Shown here in pieces: positions 34,634 through 43,470 of a stretch of DNA of 62,865 bases. Position 1 is the first letter of the stretch; each line of letters opens with the position of its first letter. Where the stretch lies: positions 1-62,865 of the forward strand of contig NZ_PCOT01000024.1 in NCBI RefSeq assembly GCF_002979415.1. The letters are read 5' to 3'. The translations under genes and the position numbers were made by a program. The notes beneath the pieces were generated by a model that worked only from the letters and a program-made list of their open reading frames with translations, made no database searches and was not told where the DNA came from. The DNA comes from Microbacterium sp. MYb72. GTDB lineage: Bacteria > Actinomycetota > Actinomycetes > Actinomycetales > Microbacteriaceae.

Positions 34634-36088
34634 TCAGGGCTGGGCGACGACGCCCAGATCGGCGTCGTAGTCGTGATCCTTGGTCTCGGGGGAGAGGATC
34701 AGGGCGATGAACGTCAGCACGCCCATTGCGGAGAGGTACAGGCCGACGAGCCACGGCGCGCCGCCCGCCCACTCCCAGAGTTTGAGCGCGATCAGCGGCG
34801 CCACCGCGGCGCCCAGGATCGACGACACGTTGTACGAGATCGCGGAACCCGTGTAGCGGACGTTCGTGGGGAACAGCTCGGGAAGGAGAGCGCCCATCGG
34901 GCCGAAGGTCGCCCCCATGAGCATGAAGCCGAACACGAGGAAGGCCTGGGTCAGCGCGCCGGTGAACTTCGGATCGAGAGCGGGCAGCAGGAAGGCGTTG
35001 AACGTGAGGCCGAAGACGATGATGACACCGGTGACCCAGAGCAGCAGCTTGCGGCGCCCGACGGCATCGGCGATCGGCCCCGACAGCAGCGTGAAGATGC
35101 CGAAGAACACGACGCCGATGATCTGCATCAGCACGAAGTCCGTGTATCCGAAGCCCAGGCCGGGGTAGAACTGCGCGGCGAACGCGGTGGCGTCGAACGG
35201 CTTGCCCGTCGCCTCCGCTGCGGCCTGCGCGGCCGCGGATGCCGTCTCCAGATCAGCCGCCTTGGTGCCGTAGGCGAGGGTGAAGTTCGTCATCAGGTAG
35301 AACAGCACGTACGTCGCCAGCATGATGAACGTGCCGAGGATGAGCTGCTTCCAGTGGTGGCGGAATACGGTCGCGAGCGGGAGCTTGCGGATCGCGCCCT
35401 TCTTCTCGGCCTTCTTGAAGGTGTCCGACTCGACGAGCTTCAGGCGCACCCACAGGCCGATGATGACCATGACGGCCGAGAACAGGAACGGGATGCGCCA
35501 GCCCCAGGAGAGGAACGCCTCGGATTTCAGCGCCGGGTTCTCGGAGTGCGGCAGCATCCAGTTGATGCCGAGGAACAGGAAGTTGGCGATGATGAAGCCC
35601 AGCGGGGCGCCCAGCTGCGGGAACGTGCCGTACCAGGCGCGCTTGCCCGCCGGGGCGTTCTCGGTCGCGACCAGTGCGGCTCCCGACCACTCGCCGCCGA
35701 GTGCGAAGCCCTGCGCGAGACGCAGGAGGAGCAGCAGGAGCGCCGCCCACCAGCCGATCTGCTGGAACGTGGGGAGCAGCCCGATCACGAACGTCGCGAT
35801 GCCCATCGTGAGGAGCGAGGCCACGAGCGTCGCCTTGCGGCCGAACTTGTCGCCGAAATGACCGAACACGACCGCGCCGATGGGGCGGGCGACCATGGCC
35901 GCGCCGAATACCGCGAAGGAGGACAGCAGGGAGGTCGTGTCGTTCCCGGTCGGGAAGAACAGCACGGGGAACACGAGCACGGCGGCCGTCGCATAGGCGT
36001 AGAAGTCGTAGAACTCGATGGTCGTTCCGACGAGGCTCGCGGTGATGACCCGTGAGCGCGGGTTCGCCGGCGCGGTGGATGTGCTCAA
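34634..36088 (-). CDS. MFS transporter, metabolite:proton symporter (MHS) type
   Basis: The 484-residue membrane protein has about 12 transmembrane helices. The first segment IEFYDFYAYATAAVLVFP and the loop GHFGDKFGRKATL, plus the charged ERxPxGKRAWYGTFPQLG-like region (ENAPAGKRAWYG), are typical of MHS permeases for carboxylates, betaine or shikimate. The central loop before helix 7 is rich in Lys and Glu. I place the start at the TTG at 36088 because GGAGGA precedes it by 6 bases and the family similarity begins right after. It follows the beta-galactosidase gene by 79 bp; co-transcription is possible. Substrate unknown. Confidence 0.87.
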   Translation of the reverse strand: MSTSTAPANPRSRVITASLVGTTIEFYDFYAYATAAVLVFPVLFFPTGNDTTSLLSSFAVFGAAMVARPIGAVVFGHFGDKFGRKATLVASLLTMGIATFVIGLLPTFQQIGWWAALLLLLLRLAQGFALGGEWSGAALVATENAPAGKRAWYGTFPQLGAPLGFIIANFLFLGINWMLPHSENPALKSEAFLSWGWRIPFLFSAVMVIIGLWVRLKLVESDTFKKAEKKGAIRKLPLATVFRHHWKQLILGTFIMLATYVLFYLMTNFTLAYGTKAADLETASAAAQAAAEATGKPFDATAFAAQFYPGLGFGYTDFVLMQIIGVVFFGIFTLLSGPIADAVGRRKLLLWVTGVIIVFGLTFNAFLLPALDPKFTGALTQAFLVFGFMLMGATFGPMGALLPELFPTNVRYTGSAISYNVSSILGAAVAPLIALKLWEWAGGAPWLVGLYLSAMGVLTFIALILSPETKDHDYDADLGVVAQP

Positions 36089-36167
36089 GATGTTCCTCCG
36101 ATCATCGCCCCATGCGGAGCACGTCGGAGTATACGCTTTCCTGAGCGTCGGCTGGGTGACCGGCCGC

Positions 36168-37898
36168 TCACTCCTCGGTGACGCCGAGCGAGAGGCCGGG
36201 CAGGAAGTCGGCGGTGGGGGAGAGCAGCTGCTCCAGCTCGAGCACGACGAGTCGGTTCTCCCCGGAGCGTGTCGCGGGCGACGGCGCATAGAGCGTCCGC
36301 TGCGGGCCGTTGCGCCAGTACCGCCCGAGGAAGAATCCGTTGAGGAACGCGTATCCCTTGCTCCACGCCGCAGTGTCGACGAAGAGGTCGGCCGGCTCAT
36401 CGAGGTCGAACGCCGCGGTCCACGCCGAAGGTCCGGCCGTGCTCGTGCTCGTGGTCAGGGGCAGGTGCGCGGCGATCTGCGCCACGTCCAGCGGCGTGGA
36501 CGCCCAGCCGACGAGGGGCGACCCCTCCAGCGTCACGGCGCCGATGAGGCCCTTCCGCTCGCCGAGGCGGTGGTCGTAGTTCACCCGACCCTGATCCTCG
36601 ACGAGGATGCTGAGCACGCGTCCGTCGGGGATCGCGATGGTCTGGTCGTGACGGGTGCGGGCGAGCGTTCCGACGGGCACGCCGTCGACGTTCACCCAGG
36701 CGAGGTCGCGCACGTCGTCGAGGCGGAGCACGCCGCCGCGCCCCTCGGGGAGGTCGACGTCGTACCGGACGAGCGCGCTGAGGTGCGAGAGCTCCTCGAA
36801 GGACGCGGGGGCGTCGGTGCGGACGGCGGATGCCGGAGCATCCGTCCAGGAGCCGGCGGGGTCGAGGGCGACGGAGAACGTCGGAGCGTCGCGGCGCGCC
36901 GCGGGCAGCTCGTCGGGCACCGGCGCGTGCTTCGCGATGACGTCACGGAAGGCGAAGAACTTCGCGGTGGGCTGTCCGGCCTCGTCGAGCGGCGCGTCGT
37001 AGTCGTAGGAGGTGACGAGGGGAAGGTAGCGCCCCTTGTCGTTGGCCCCGTTCGTGAGGCCGAAGTTCGTGCCGCCGTGGAACATGTAGATGTTCACGGA
37101 CGCCCCGGCCGCGAGGAGCGCATCGAGGTCGGATGCGGCGGCCTCCGTGCTCGTCACGTGGTGCACGCCGCCCCACCAGTCGAACCAGCCGTCCCAGAAC
37201 TCGGAGCACATGAGCGGTCCGGTCGGCTGATGCCGACGGAGGGTGGCGAGCCGCTCGACGCTGCGCGAGCCGAACGACGCGGTCTTGTGCAGCCCGGGCA
37301 GGCTGCCGTCCTCCAGCATCTGGGCCGTGGGCTGATCGACGGTCGTCAGCGGGACGGTGATCCCGGCATCCCTCGTGACCTCGACGAGAGCGCGGAGGTA
37401 CTCCTTGTCCGAGCCGTAGGCGCCGTACTCGTTCTCGATCTGGACGAGCACGACGGGTCCGCCGCGGTCGATCTGCCGGGGAGAGACGATCTCGTACACG
37501 CGGCGCAGGTACGCGCTCACATCGGCGAGGTAGGCCGGGTCGGACGACCGCAGCGCGGTGCCGTCGGCGGTGAGCCAGACGGGGAGTCCGCCGTTGTGCC
37601 ACTCGGCGCAGATGTAGGGGCCGGGGCGGACGATGGCGTCCAGGCCCTCAGCGTGCACGAGGTCGAGGAATCCGCCGAGATCGTTCCAGCCCGTCGCGTC
37701 CCAGTCGCCGCGCCGCGGCTCGTGGGCGTTCCAGGCGACGTAGGTCTCGATCGTGTTCAGCCCCATCAGCCGCGCCTTGCGGATGCGGTCCTGCCACTGG
37801 TCCGGGTGCACGCGGAAGTAGTGGATGGCGCCGGAGATCACCTGGTGCGGGCGGCCGTCGCGGAGGAAGTGGTCGTCGCCGATGGAGAAGCTGGTCAC
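36168..37898 (-). CDS. glycoside hydrolase family 35 beta-galactosidase
   Basis: The 576-residue enzyme hydrolyses beta-galactosides with retention. GAIHYFRVHPDQW near residues 23-35 and GLNTIETYVAWNAHEP are GH35 hallmarks; the acid/base is Glu157 in QIENEYG and the nucleophile Glu233 in CSEFWDGW. C-terminal jelly-roll domains follow. No signal peptide is present, so it acts on sugars after uptake. The GTG at 37898 follows GAAAG. It lies downstream of the sugar-binding protein gene with a strong hairpin in the 58-bp gap. With the LacI regulator and importer this forms a galactoside or oligosaccharide utilisation locus. Confidence 0.92.
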   Translation of the reverse strand: MTSFSIGDDHFLRDGRPHQVISGAIHYFRVHPDQWQDRIRKARLMGLNTIETYVAWNAHEPRRGDWDATGWNDLGGFLDLVHAEGLDAIVRPGPYICAEWHNGGLPVWLTADGTALRSSDPAYLADVSAYLRRVYEIVSPRQIDRGGPVVLVQIENEYGAYGSDKEYLRALVEVTRDAGITVPLTTVDQPTAQMLEDGSLPGLHKTASFGSRSVERLATLRRHQPTGPLMCSEFWDGWFDWWGGVHHVTSTEAAASDLDALLAAGASVNIYMFHGGTNFGLTNGANDKGRYLPLVTSYDYDAPLDEAGQPTAKFFAFRDVIAKHAPVPDELPAARRDAPTFSVALDPAGSWTDAPASAVRTDAPASFEELSHLSALVRYDVDLPEGRGGVLRLDDVRDLAWVNVDGVPVGTLARTRHDQTIAIPDGRVLSILVEDQGRVNYDHRLGERKGLIGAVTLEGSPLVGWASTPLDVAQIAAHLPLTTSTSTAGPSAWTAAFDLDEPADLFVDTAAWSKGYAFLNGFFLGRYWRNGPQRTLYAPSPATRSGENRLVVLELEQLLSPTADFLPGLSLGVTEE

Positions 37899-37919
37899 GA
37901 TGAAGTGCTTTCGATGAGA

Positions 37920-37949
37920 GGGCGGGCGCGCCGTGCGGCGCGCCCGCCC
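37920..37949 (-). terminator. strong hairpin between binding-protein and GH35 genes
   Basis: A perfect 13-bp GC stem GGGCGGGCGCGCC / GGCGCGCCCGCCC closes a GTGC loop. There is no T-run, so it may act as a message-stabilising or partly terminating element that gives more binding protein than downstream enzyme. It begins 6 bp after the binding-protein stop. Confidence 0.65.
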
Positions 37950-37955
37950 CGGGTG

Positions 37956-39317
37956 TTACTTGTTGACGGAGAAGCCCTGGGCGTTGCCGTACTCGACCAG
38001 CGCGTCCTGCCAGGCGGTGAGGCCCTCGTTCAGGTCGGTGCCGTTCTGGTACGACTGGCCGACGGTGTCGCCGAAGATGCTGTTCGCGTAGACCTGGTAG
38101 GGCAGGTAGTGCCATCCCTTGACGACGCTCTTCGCGGCATCCGCGAGCACCTCGTTGATCTTCTGGCCGCCGAAGTACTCCGGCGCCTCGCTGAGGAACT
38201 CGTCGCTGGAGAGCTCGGCGTTGGTCGACGGGAACCCGCCGGACTCGAGGAAGATCTTGATGCTGTCCTCGGAGTTGTTCAGCCACCACAGGAAGCCCGC
38301 GGCGAGGGCCGGGTTCTTGCTCTGGGTGGTGACGGCCTGACCGCCGCCGCCGTTCTCCGCGCTGGCGGCGGAGCCGTCGTAGGTCGGCATCGGGGCGACG
38401 CGCCAGTCTCCCGAGCCGTCAGGGGCGCCGGAGATGAGGTTGCCCGGCATCCAGGCGCCGATGATGAGGGTCGCGATGCTGCCGTCGCCCAGGCCGCGGA
38501 ACCACTCGTCGCTCCAGCTGGAGGTGGGGGCGACGAGGCCCTCGGAGACGAGGCGGTTCCAGTTCTCGGTCCACTTCTTCGACCCGGCGTCCTGGAGGTC
38601 GATCGTGACATCGGTGCCCTCTGTCTGGAACGGCGTGCCGCCGGCCTGCCAGATCATCGAGGTCGCGAAGCCGGCGTCGCCGGTGTCGTTGGTGATGTAC
38701 GCGTTCGGGTTCGCCGCGTGGATCGCCTTGGCGGCCTCGTAGTACTCGTCCCACGTGGTGGGGACGGCGATGCCGGCGGCGTCGAAGACGGACTTGTTGT
38801 AGAACAGGGCCATGGGGCCGGAGTCCTGCGGGAGGCCGTAGATCGCCTTGTCGCTGGTCACGGAGCCCCAGGTGGATGCCGTGTAGTCGTCCTCGAAGTC
38901 GGCGAAGCCGTACTGCGCGAGGTCGACGAACGAGTCCGTCAGCGAGAACTGCGGGAACGCCTGGTACTCGATCTGCACGACGTCGGGGGCGCCGGATCCG
39001 GCCTTGATGGCGTTCTGCAGCTTGGTGTACTCGTCGTTGTTCGTTCCGGCGTTGACCAGGTTGACCTTGACGTTGGGGTAGGCCTTCTCGAACGCCTCGA
39101 CCTGGGCCTCGGCGGAGGGCGTCCACGACCAGTAGGTGATCTCGCCGCCCTTCTCGAGTGCGGCCTTGACGGAGTCGAACGTGCCGTCGCCTGCGGCGCT
39201 GCCGCCGCCGTCGGAGGCGCCGCCGGCGGAGCAGCCGGCGAGGGCGATGGCGGCGACGGTGCCGGCCGCGAGCACGGCGAGGGCGCGCCGCACCGCGGGT
39301 GAGGGAAGGTGCTTCAT
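37956..39317 (-). CDS. sugar ABC transporter substrate-binding lipoprotein
   Basis: The 453-residue family 1 solute-binding protein has a signal peptide ending in LAGC with Cys29. It shows the MalE-like order: YWSWTPSAEAQVEAFEKAYPNVKV segment, then a hinge region and GDGSIATLIIGAW. It should capture an oligosaccharide outside the membrane for the two permeases upstream. The ATG at 39317 follows GAAAGGAC. The gene lies after the permeases, not before them as usual, and before the GH35 enzyme. No ATPase is encoded in this locus; a shared MsiK-type ATPase elsewhere is the usual actinobacterial solution. Confidence 0.92.
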   Translation of the reverse strand: MKHLPSPAVRRALAVLAAGTVAAIALAGCSAGGASDGGGSAAGDGTFDSVKAALEKGGEITYWSWTPSAEAQVEAFEKAYPNVKVNLVNAGTNNDEYTKLQNAIKAGSGAPDVVQIEYQAFPQFSLTDSFVDLAQYGFADFEDDYTASTWGSVTSDKAIYGLPQDSGPMALFYNKSVFDAAGIAVPTTWDEYYEAAKAIHAANPNAYITNDTGDAGFATSMIWQAGGTPFQTEGTDVTIDLQDAGSKKWTENWNRLVSEGLVAPTSSWSDEWFRGLGDGSIATLIIGAWMPGNLISGAPDGSGDWRVAPMPTYDGSAASAENGGGGQAVTTQSKNPALAAGFLWWLNNSEDSIKIFLESGGFPSTNAELSSDEFLSEAPEYFGGQKINEVLADAAKSVVKGWHYLPYQVYANSIFGDTVGQSYQNGTDLNEGLTAWQDALVEYGNAQGFSVNK

Positions 39318-39381
39318 TGCTGTGTCCTTTCGGGAGGTGGTCCAGCTCTGGACCGGGTGTTGCAGGGAGGGGGACGGGAGG

Positions 39382-40272
39382 CTACTGCTTGACGCTTCCC
39401 GCGGTGAGACCTGACTGCCAGAAACGCTGCAGCAGCAGGAAGGCGATGACGATCGGGACGATCGTGAGCAGGGAGCCCATGATCACGAGGTTGTAGATGG
39501 GCTGGGAGCCCGCGCCGATCGCCTGGGAGCTCCACTGGTTGAGGCCGACGGTGAGCGGATACCAGGCGGGGTCGGAGAGCATGATCAGGGGCAGGAAGTA
39601 GTTGTTCCAGGTCGCGACGACCGTGAACAGCGCGACCGTCACGATGCCCGGCGCCAGCAGGCGCAGCGAGATCGTGAAGAAGGTGCGGAACTCCCCGGCG
39701 CCGTCGATGCGCGCCGCCTCCAGCAGTTCGGTCGGCACCGACTCCGAGGCGAAGACCCAGATGAGGTAGAGGCCGAACGGGCTGATCAGGGAGGGGATGA
39801 TCACGGCCCACGGCGTGTTCGTGAGCCCGAGCTCGCTGAACAGCAGGAAGGTCGGCACCGCGAGGGCCGTGCCGGGAACGGCGACCGCGCCGAGCACGAC
39901 GGCGAACACGGCACGGCGGCCGGGGAAGCGGTACTTGGCGAGACCGTATCCCGCCATCGTCGCGAGCAGCGTCGCGCCGCCCGCCCCCACCACGACGTAC
40001 AGCAGCGTGTTGCCGAGCCAGCGCAGGAAGATGCCGTCGCGGTACGTGAAGGTCGCCGCCAGGTTGTCGAAGAAGGCGAAGTCGTCGGCGAACCACAGCC
40101 CGAAGGAGCTGAAGAGGCCCGACTGGGTCTTGGTGGAGCTGAAGAGCAGCCAGACCAGGGGGATGATCGTGTACAGGCCGTACACGATCATCACGATGAG
40201 GAGCGTGTTGGACTTGCGCGGGTTCAGGGGGTCGTTCCGACGAGTCCGCGGGCGGGCGAGGGGGAGAGCCAT
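39382..40272 (-). CDS. sugar ABC transporter permease (MalG-type)
   Basis: The 296-residue membrane protein has six transmembrane helices and the EAA loop LLEAARIDGAGEFRTFFTISLRL typical of MalG-like permeases. The ATG at 40272 follows GGAGG about 9 bases upstream and sits 1 bp after the stop of the MalF-type gene, so the two are coupled. It forms the membrane channel with its partner. Confidence 0.92.
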   Translation of the reverse strand: MALPLARPRTRRNDPLNPRKSNTLLIVMIVYGLYTIIPLVWLLFSSTKTQSGLFSSFGLWFADDFAFFDNLAATFTYRDGIFLRWLGNTLLYVVVGAGGATLLATMAGYGLAKYRFPGRRAVFAVVLGAVAVPGTALAVPTFLLFSELGLTNTPWAVIIPSLISPFGLYLIWVFASESVPTELLEAARIDGAGEFRTFFTISLRLLAPGIVTVALFTVVATWNNYFLPLIMLSDPAWYPLTVGLNQWSSQAIGAGSQPIYNLVIMGSLLTIVPIVIAFLLLQRFWQSGLTAGSVKQ

Positions 40273-40273
40273 G

Positions 40274-41191
40274 TCAGCGCACCTCCGACTTCGAGCCGCG
40301 CAGTTGCACGACGTAGGCGATGACGGCGGTGATGACGCCCATGATGATGGCGATCGTCGCCGCGTAGTTGAACTGCTGCCCGGCGAAGGACAGGTTGTAC
40401 GCGTACATGTTGGGCGTGTAGTACGTGGTGATCACGTTCGGCGCGAGCGGCCGCAGGATGTTGGGCTCATTGAAGAGCTGGAAGCTGCCGATGATCGAGA
40501 AGATCGTCGCGATGACGACCGCCCCGCGCACGGAGGGGATCTTGATGGAGAAGATCGTGCGCCAGGCGCCGGCCCCGTCGAGGGAGGCGGCCTCGTACAT
40601 GTCGGTGGGGATGGTCTTCAGCGAGGAGTAGAAGATCAGCATGTTGTAGCCCACGAACTCCCAGGTCACGATGTTGCCGATCGAGGCCAGCATCCACTCC
40701 TTCGCGAACGGCGTGAGCGCATCGAATCCGAGGAGGTCGTTGACGTTGCCGGCGAGGCCGAACTGGTCGCCGTAGATGTAGCCCCACATGAGGACGGCGA
40801 CGACGGCGGGCACGGCGTAAGGCAGGAAGATCAGGATGCGGAAGAAGGATGCTCCCCGCAGTCGCGCGCTGTCGAGGGCGAGCGCCGCGCCGAGCGCCAG
40901 CGCGAGCATGATCGGCACCTGCACAACGAGGAACAGCAGGACACGGCCGAACGCCTCCCAGAACTGCGGGTCAGTGAGCGCTCGCACGTAGTTGTCCAGG
41001 CCGACGAAGGCCGTGCCGCCGATGAGCTTCTCCTGGAAGAAGCTCAGGTAGAGCGCGTAGGCGAGCGGCGTGAGGAACACCAGGGCGAAGACGACCATGA
41101 AGGGGCCGACGAACGCCCAGCCGTTCCAATTGCGCTTCTCGCGGCGGGGGATGCTCAGCGCACCTCGTGCCGCGGTGATTTCTGTCGTCAT
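40274..41191 (-). CDS. sugar ABC transporter permease (MalF-type)
   Basis: The 305-residue membrane protein has six transmembrane helices, the first near residues 24-46, and the EAA loop YEAASLDGAGAWRTIFSIKIPS. I chose the ATG at 41191, which has AGAAGG 9 bases upstream; an ATG at 41230 is in frame but lies inside the operator/promoter region. It is the first gene of the LacI-controlled operon, with the promoter overlapping two operators at 41231-41279. Confidence 0.9.
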   Translation of the reverse strand: MTTEITAARGALSIPRREKRNWNGWAFVGPFMVVFALVFLTPLAYALYLSFFQEKLIGGTAFVGLDNYVRALTDPQFWEAFGRVLLFLVVQVPIMLALALGAALALDSARLRGASFFRILIFLPYAVPAVVAVLMWGYIYGDQFGLAGNVNDLLGFDALTPFAKEWMLASIGNIVTWEFVGYNMLIFYSSLKTIPTDMYEAASLDGAGAWRTIFSIKIPSVRGAVVIATIFSIIGSFQLFNEPNILRPLAPNVITTYYTPNMYAYNLSFAGQQFNYAATIAIIMGVITAVIAYVVQLRGSKSEVR

Positions 41192-41230
41192 CGACGAGAC
41201 CTTCTCTGATTCGGGCGTCGGGTGCGCCAT

Positions 41231-41279
41231 GTGTCAACGTCAACATATGCGATGGACTGTTAGTGTGTCAACGTCAACA
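41231..41279. promoter_or_regulatory. two LacI-type operators over the sugar operon promoter
   Basis: GTGTCAACGTCAACA occurs at 41231-41245 and, identically, at 41265-41279, 34 bp apart. Each has the LacI-family TGT-N3-CG-N3-ACA frame. On the minus strand TTGACA (complement of 41266-41271) and TATGTT (complement of 41242-41247), spaced 18 bp, form a good promoter for the permease operon, so one operator covers each promoter element. The site is 6 bp from the lacI-type gene start, suggesting autoregulation too. Confidence 0.78.
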
Positions 41280-41284
41280 CATGA

Positions 41285-42334
41285 ATGGATGTGATCGTGT
41301 CCTCAGCAGAAACGGCAGAGTCGCCGCATCGGCGCCGTGAACCTTCCATGGAGGACGTCGCCCGCGAGGCCGGAGTGTCCGGTCAGACCGTCTCGCGCGT
41401 CGTCAACGCGCGCGGCTACGTCGGCGCGGCGACCAGAGAGCGCGTGGAGGCGGCAATGCAGCGCCTCGGATACCGGCCGAACAGCGCAGCGCGCGCACTG
41501 CGGTCGGGCAGATTCCGCACCATCGGCGTCGTGATGTTCTCGTTCAGCTCGTACGGCAACCAGCGCACGCTCGACGCGATCGCGGTGCGCGCCGCCCAGC
41601 TCGGATACGCGCTCACCCTCATCCCGGTCGAGTCCAGCGCGCGCGACACCGTCGCCGGCGCCTTCCGTCGCCTGGAGGAGCACGCCGTCGACGGCATCAT
41701 CATCGTCATCGAGGCCCACCAGCTCGACGAGGCCGACGTGGAGATCCCCGATGCGCTGCCCGTCGTGTTCGTCGACTCGAACCGCACGGTCGAGCATCCC
41801 TTCGTCGACACCGATCAGGCTCAGGGCGCACGCCTGGCCACCGAGCATCTCCTCGACCTCGGGCACGACACGGTCTGGCATGTCGCGGGTCCGGAGAGGT
41901 CCTACTCCGCAGAGCGCCGACGGGAGGCCTGGCAGGCGACCCTCGAATCGCGCGGACTCCACGTCCCCGGCGCCCTGGTCGGCGACTGGAGCGCGCAGTC
42001 CGGCTACGCGGCGGGTCTCCGCCTCCGAGAGGTCGACGGAGTCACCGCGGTCTTCGCGGCGAACGACCAGATGGCGATCGGCGTGCTGCGGGCTTTCCGC
42101 GAGATCGGCCGCGACGTGCCGGGCGACGTCAGCATCGTCGGGTTCGACGGGCTGCCGGACGCCGCGCAGCTGTGGCCTCCGCTGACGACCGTGCAGCAGC
42201 ATCCGGAGCGCGTCGGGGCGCTCGCCGTCGACGCCCTCCTCGCGGAGCTCGACAGCGGAGAGCGACGGCACACTCCGCTCGTCGGCACCGAGCTCGTGGT
42301 TCGGGGCAGCACGGCGCCCCCGCGGAGGCACTAG
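41285..42334 (+). CDS. LacI-family transcriptional regulator
   Basis: The 349-residue protein has a LacI-type helix-turn-helix with hinge (MEDVAREAGVSGQTVSRVVNARGYV, residues 22-46; GYRPNSAARALRSGR) and a periplasmic-binding-like sugar domain (VFAANDQMAIGVLRAF). It is divergent from the sugar importer and GH35 operon and its operators lie in the intergenic region, so it is the likely local repressor, released by a galactoside-type sugar. The exact start is uncertain: ATG at 41285, or GTG at 41291 or 41297; none has a clear ribosome-binding site. Confidence 0.9.
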   Translation: MDVIVSSAETAESPHRRREPSMEDVAREAGVSGQTVSRVVNARGYVGAATRERVEAAMQRLGYRPNSAARALRSGRFRTIGVVMFSFSSYGNQRTLDAIAVRAAQLGYALTLIPVESSARDTVAGAFRRLEEHAVDGIIIVIEAHQLDEADVEIPDALPVVFVDSNRTVEHPFVDTDQAQGARLATEHLLDLGHDTVWHVAGPERSYSAERRREAWQATLESRGLHVPGALVGDWSAQSGYAAGLRLREVDGVTAVFAANDQMAIGVLRAFREIGRDVPGDVSIVGFDGLPDAAQLWPPLTTVQQHPERVGALAVDALLAELDSGERRHTPLVGTELVVRGSTAPPRRH

Positions 42335-42366
42335 GCCCCTGCGTCGAGCCGCGCGGACTTGCCGTG

Positions 42367-42447
42367 CAGAACTCCGGAAAAGTCTCGGCTATCCGGAGCA
42401 CAGCGCCCGTTCACGCCTGGAGCTCGGGCCCGATCTCCGGAGTTCTG
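42367..42447. repeat. intergenic palindromic element, type B
   Basis: Perfect 12-bp inverted arms CAGAACTCCGGA (42367-42378) and TCCGGAGTTCTG (42436-42447) enclose 57 bp. It fills most of the 165-bp gap between the convergent LacI and membrane-protein genes. It resembles small non-coding palindromic elements and has no coding capacity. No second copy is seen in this window. Confidence 0.6.
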
Positions 42448-42499
42448 GCGGGCGGGGCGGAGCGCCCGCTCCGGATGCCGCGGGTTACGCCGTCGGGGG

Positions 42500-42859
42500 T
42501 CAGCGCCAGATGGCCGCGATGCCGGCGTTGACGGCGGTCAGGATGCCGACGAGCCAGAACGCGGCGGGGGCGATGGCGTCGCCGCGCTTCTGGCGGGCCG
42601 TGCCGATGCCGAGCAGGGCTCCGATGATCAGCAGGATGACCAGCTTGGTGCCGATCTTCACGTAGTTCATCTCGGCGCCCTCCGGCAGACCCCACGGCGC
42701 CGCGAGTGCGAGACCGGCGATCGCGGCGATCGTCATTCCGACGCTCATCAGCCGTGTGAACTCGCGCGTGCCGCCGAACGCCTGCACAGCCCAGGAGCCG
42801 AAGAGCACGGCGAATCCGATGAGGTGGACGAACAGGACGATGTGGCGCAGGATCTCCAT
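42500..42859 (-). CDS. small four-helix membrane protein
   Basis: The 119-residue protein has four predicted transmembrane helices (residues about 6-28, 38-56, 68-86 and 98-116) with short polar loops. I do not recognise a characterised family. TACGGT lies exactly 6 bases before the ATG at 42859, indicating its own leaderless promoter, independent of the rib operon 137 bp upstream. Nothing in the context gives a function. Confidence 0.75.
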   Translation of the reverse strand: MEILRHIVLFVHLIGFAVLFGSWAVQAFGGTREFTRLMSVGMTIAAIAGLALAAPWGLPEGAEMNYVKIGTKLVILLIIGALLGIGTARQKRGDAIAPAAFWLVGILTAVNAGIAAIWR

Positions 42860-42959
42860 GCGCTCACCGTACGCCGGAACCGGTATTCCGCGCCAGATAG
42901 GCGACCCTCAGTGCTCACGCCTTCGAGCGCGACTGCGGGGTCGTCCGTTGTGCGACGAG

Positions 42960-42986
42960 GTCGCGCGCTCGGTCCGATCGCGCGAC
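42960..42986 (-). terminator. hairpin after ribH
   Basis: GTCGCGCG (42960-42967) pairs perfectly with CGCGCGAC (42979-42986) around an 11-base loop, 10 bp after the ribH stop. No T-run follows, so it may be a weak terminator or a 3'-end stabiliser of the rib operon. Confidence 0.5.
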
Positions 42987-42996
42987 CCGTCGCCCG

Positions 42997-43470
42997 TCAG
43001 CCCCGCAGCTCCCTGATGAGGAGCGCGGTGCGCAGCGCGGCATCCGCGGCCTCTGCGCCCTTGTCCTCCTTGGAGCCCTCGAGGCCGGCACGGTCGAGAC
43101 CCTGCTGCTCGTCGTCGAGGGTCAGCACGCCGAAGCCGACCGGCTTGCCCGCGTCGAGCGACACCCGGGTGAGGCCGTCGGTCGTGGCCGCCGAGACGTA
43201 CTCGAAGTGCGGGGTGCCGCCGCGGATGATCACGCCGAGCGCGACCACCGCATCCGCCCCGCCGGCGAACGCCGCCTGCGCGGCCACCGCGAGCTCGAAC
43301 GAACCGGGCACGCGCACCAGGCGATGCGTCGCCTGCGCCTCGTTCAGGACGCGCTCCGCTCCGGCGATCAGGCCGTTCGTGATGGTGTCGTGCCAGGTGC
43401 CGGCGATGATGACGACGTCGAGTCCCCGCCCGTCGATGCTCCCGGCCTGGGGTGCGCCTGCGCCGCTCAT
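42997..43470 (-). CDS. ribH: 6,7-dimethyl-8-ribityllumazine synthase
   Basis: The 157-residue enzyme condenses 5-amino-6-ribitylaminouracil with 3,4-dihydroxy-2-butanone-4-phosphate, the penultimate step of riboflavin synthesis, and usually assembles as a pentamer or 60-mer. The family segments AGTWHDTITNGLI, VPGSFELAVAAQ and ALGVIIRGGTPHFEYV (substrate-binding region with the catalytic His) are intact. The ATG at 43470 overlaps the ribBA stop as ATGA and follows AAAGGACG. It is the last gene of the ribD-ribE-ribBA-ribH operon. Confidence 0.95.
   Translation of the reverse strand: MSGAGAPQAGSIDGRGLDVVIIAGTWHDTITNGLIAGAERVLNEAQATHRLVRVPGSFELAVAAQAAFAGGADAVVALGVIIRGGTPHFEYVSAATTDGLTRVSLDAGKPVGFGVLTLDDEQQGLDRAGLEGSKEDKGAEAADAALRTALLIRELRG

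Noticed and set aside
42335..42499. A small gene between the LacI gene and the four-helix membrane protein gene
   Set aside because: No frame with a start, ribosome-binding site and coding-like codon use is present; the gap is filled by palindrome B.
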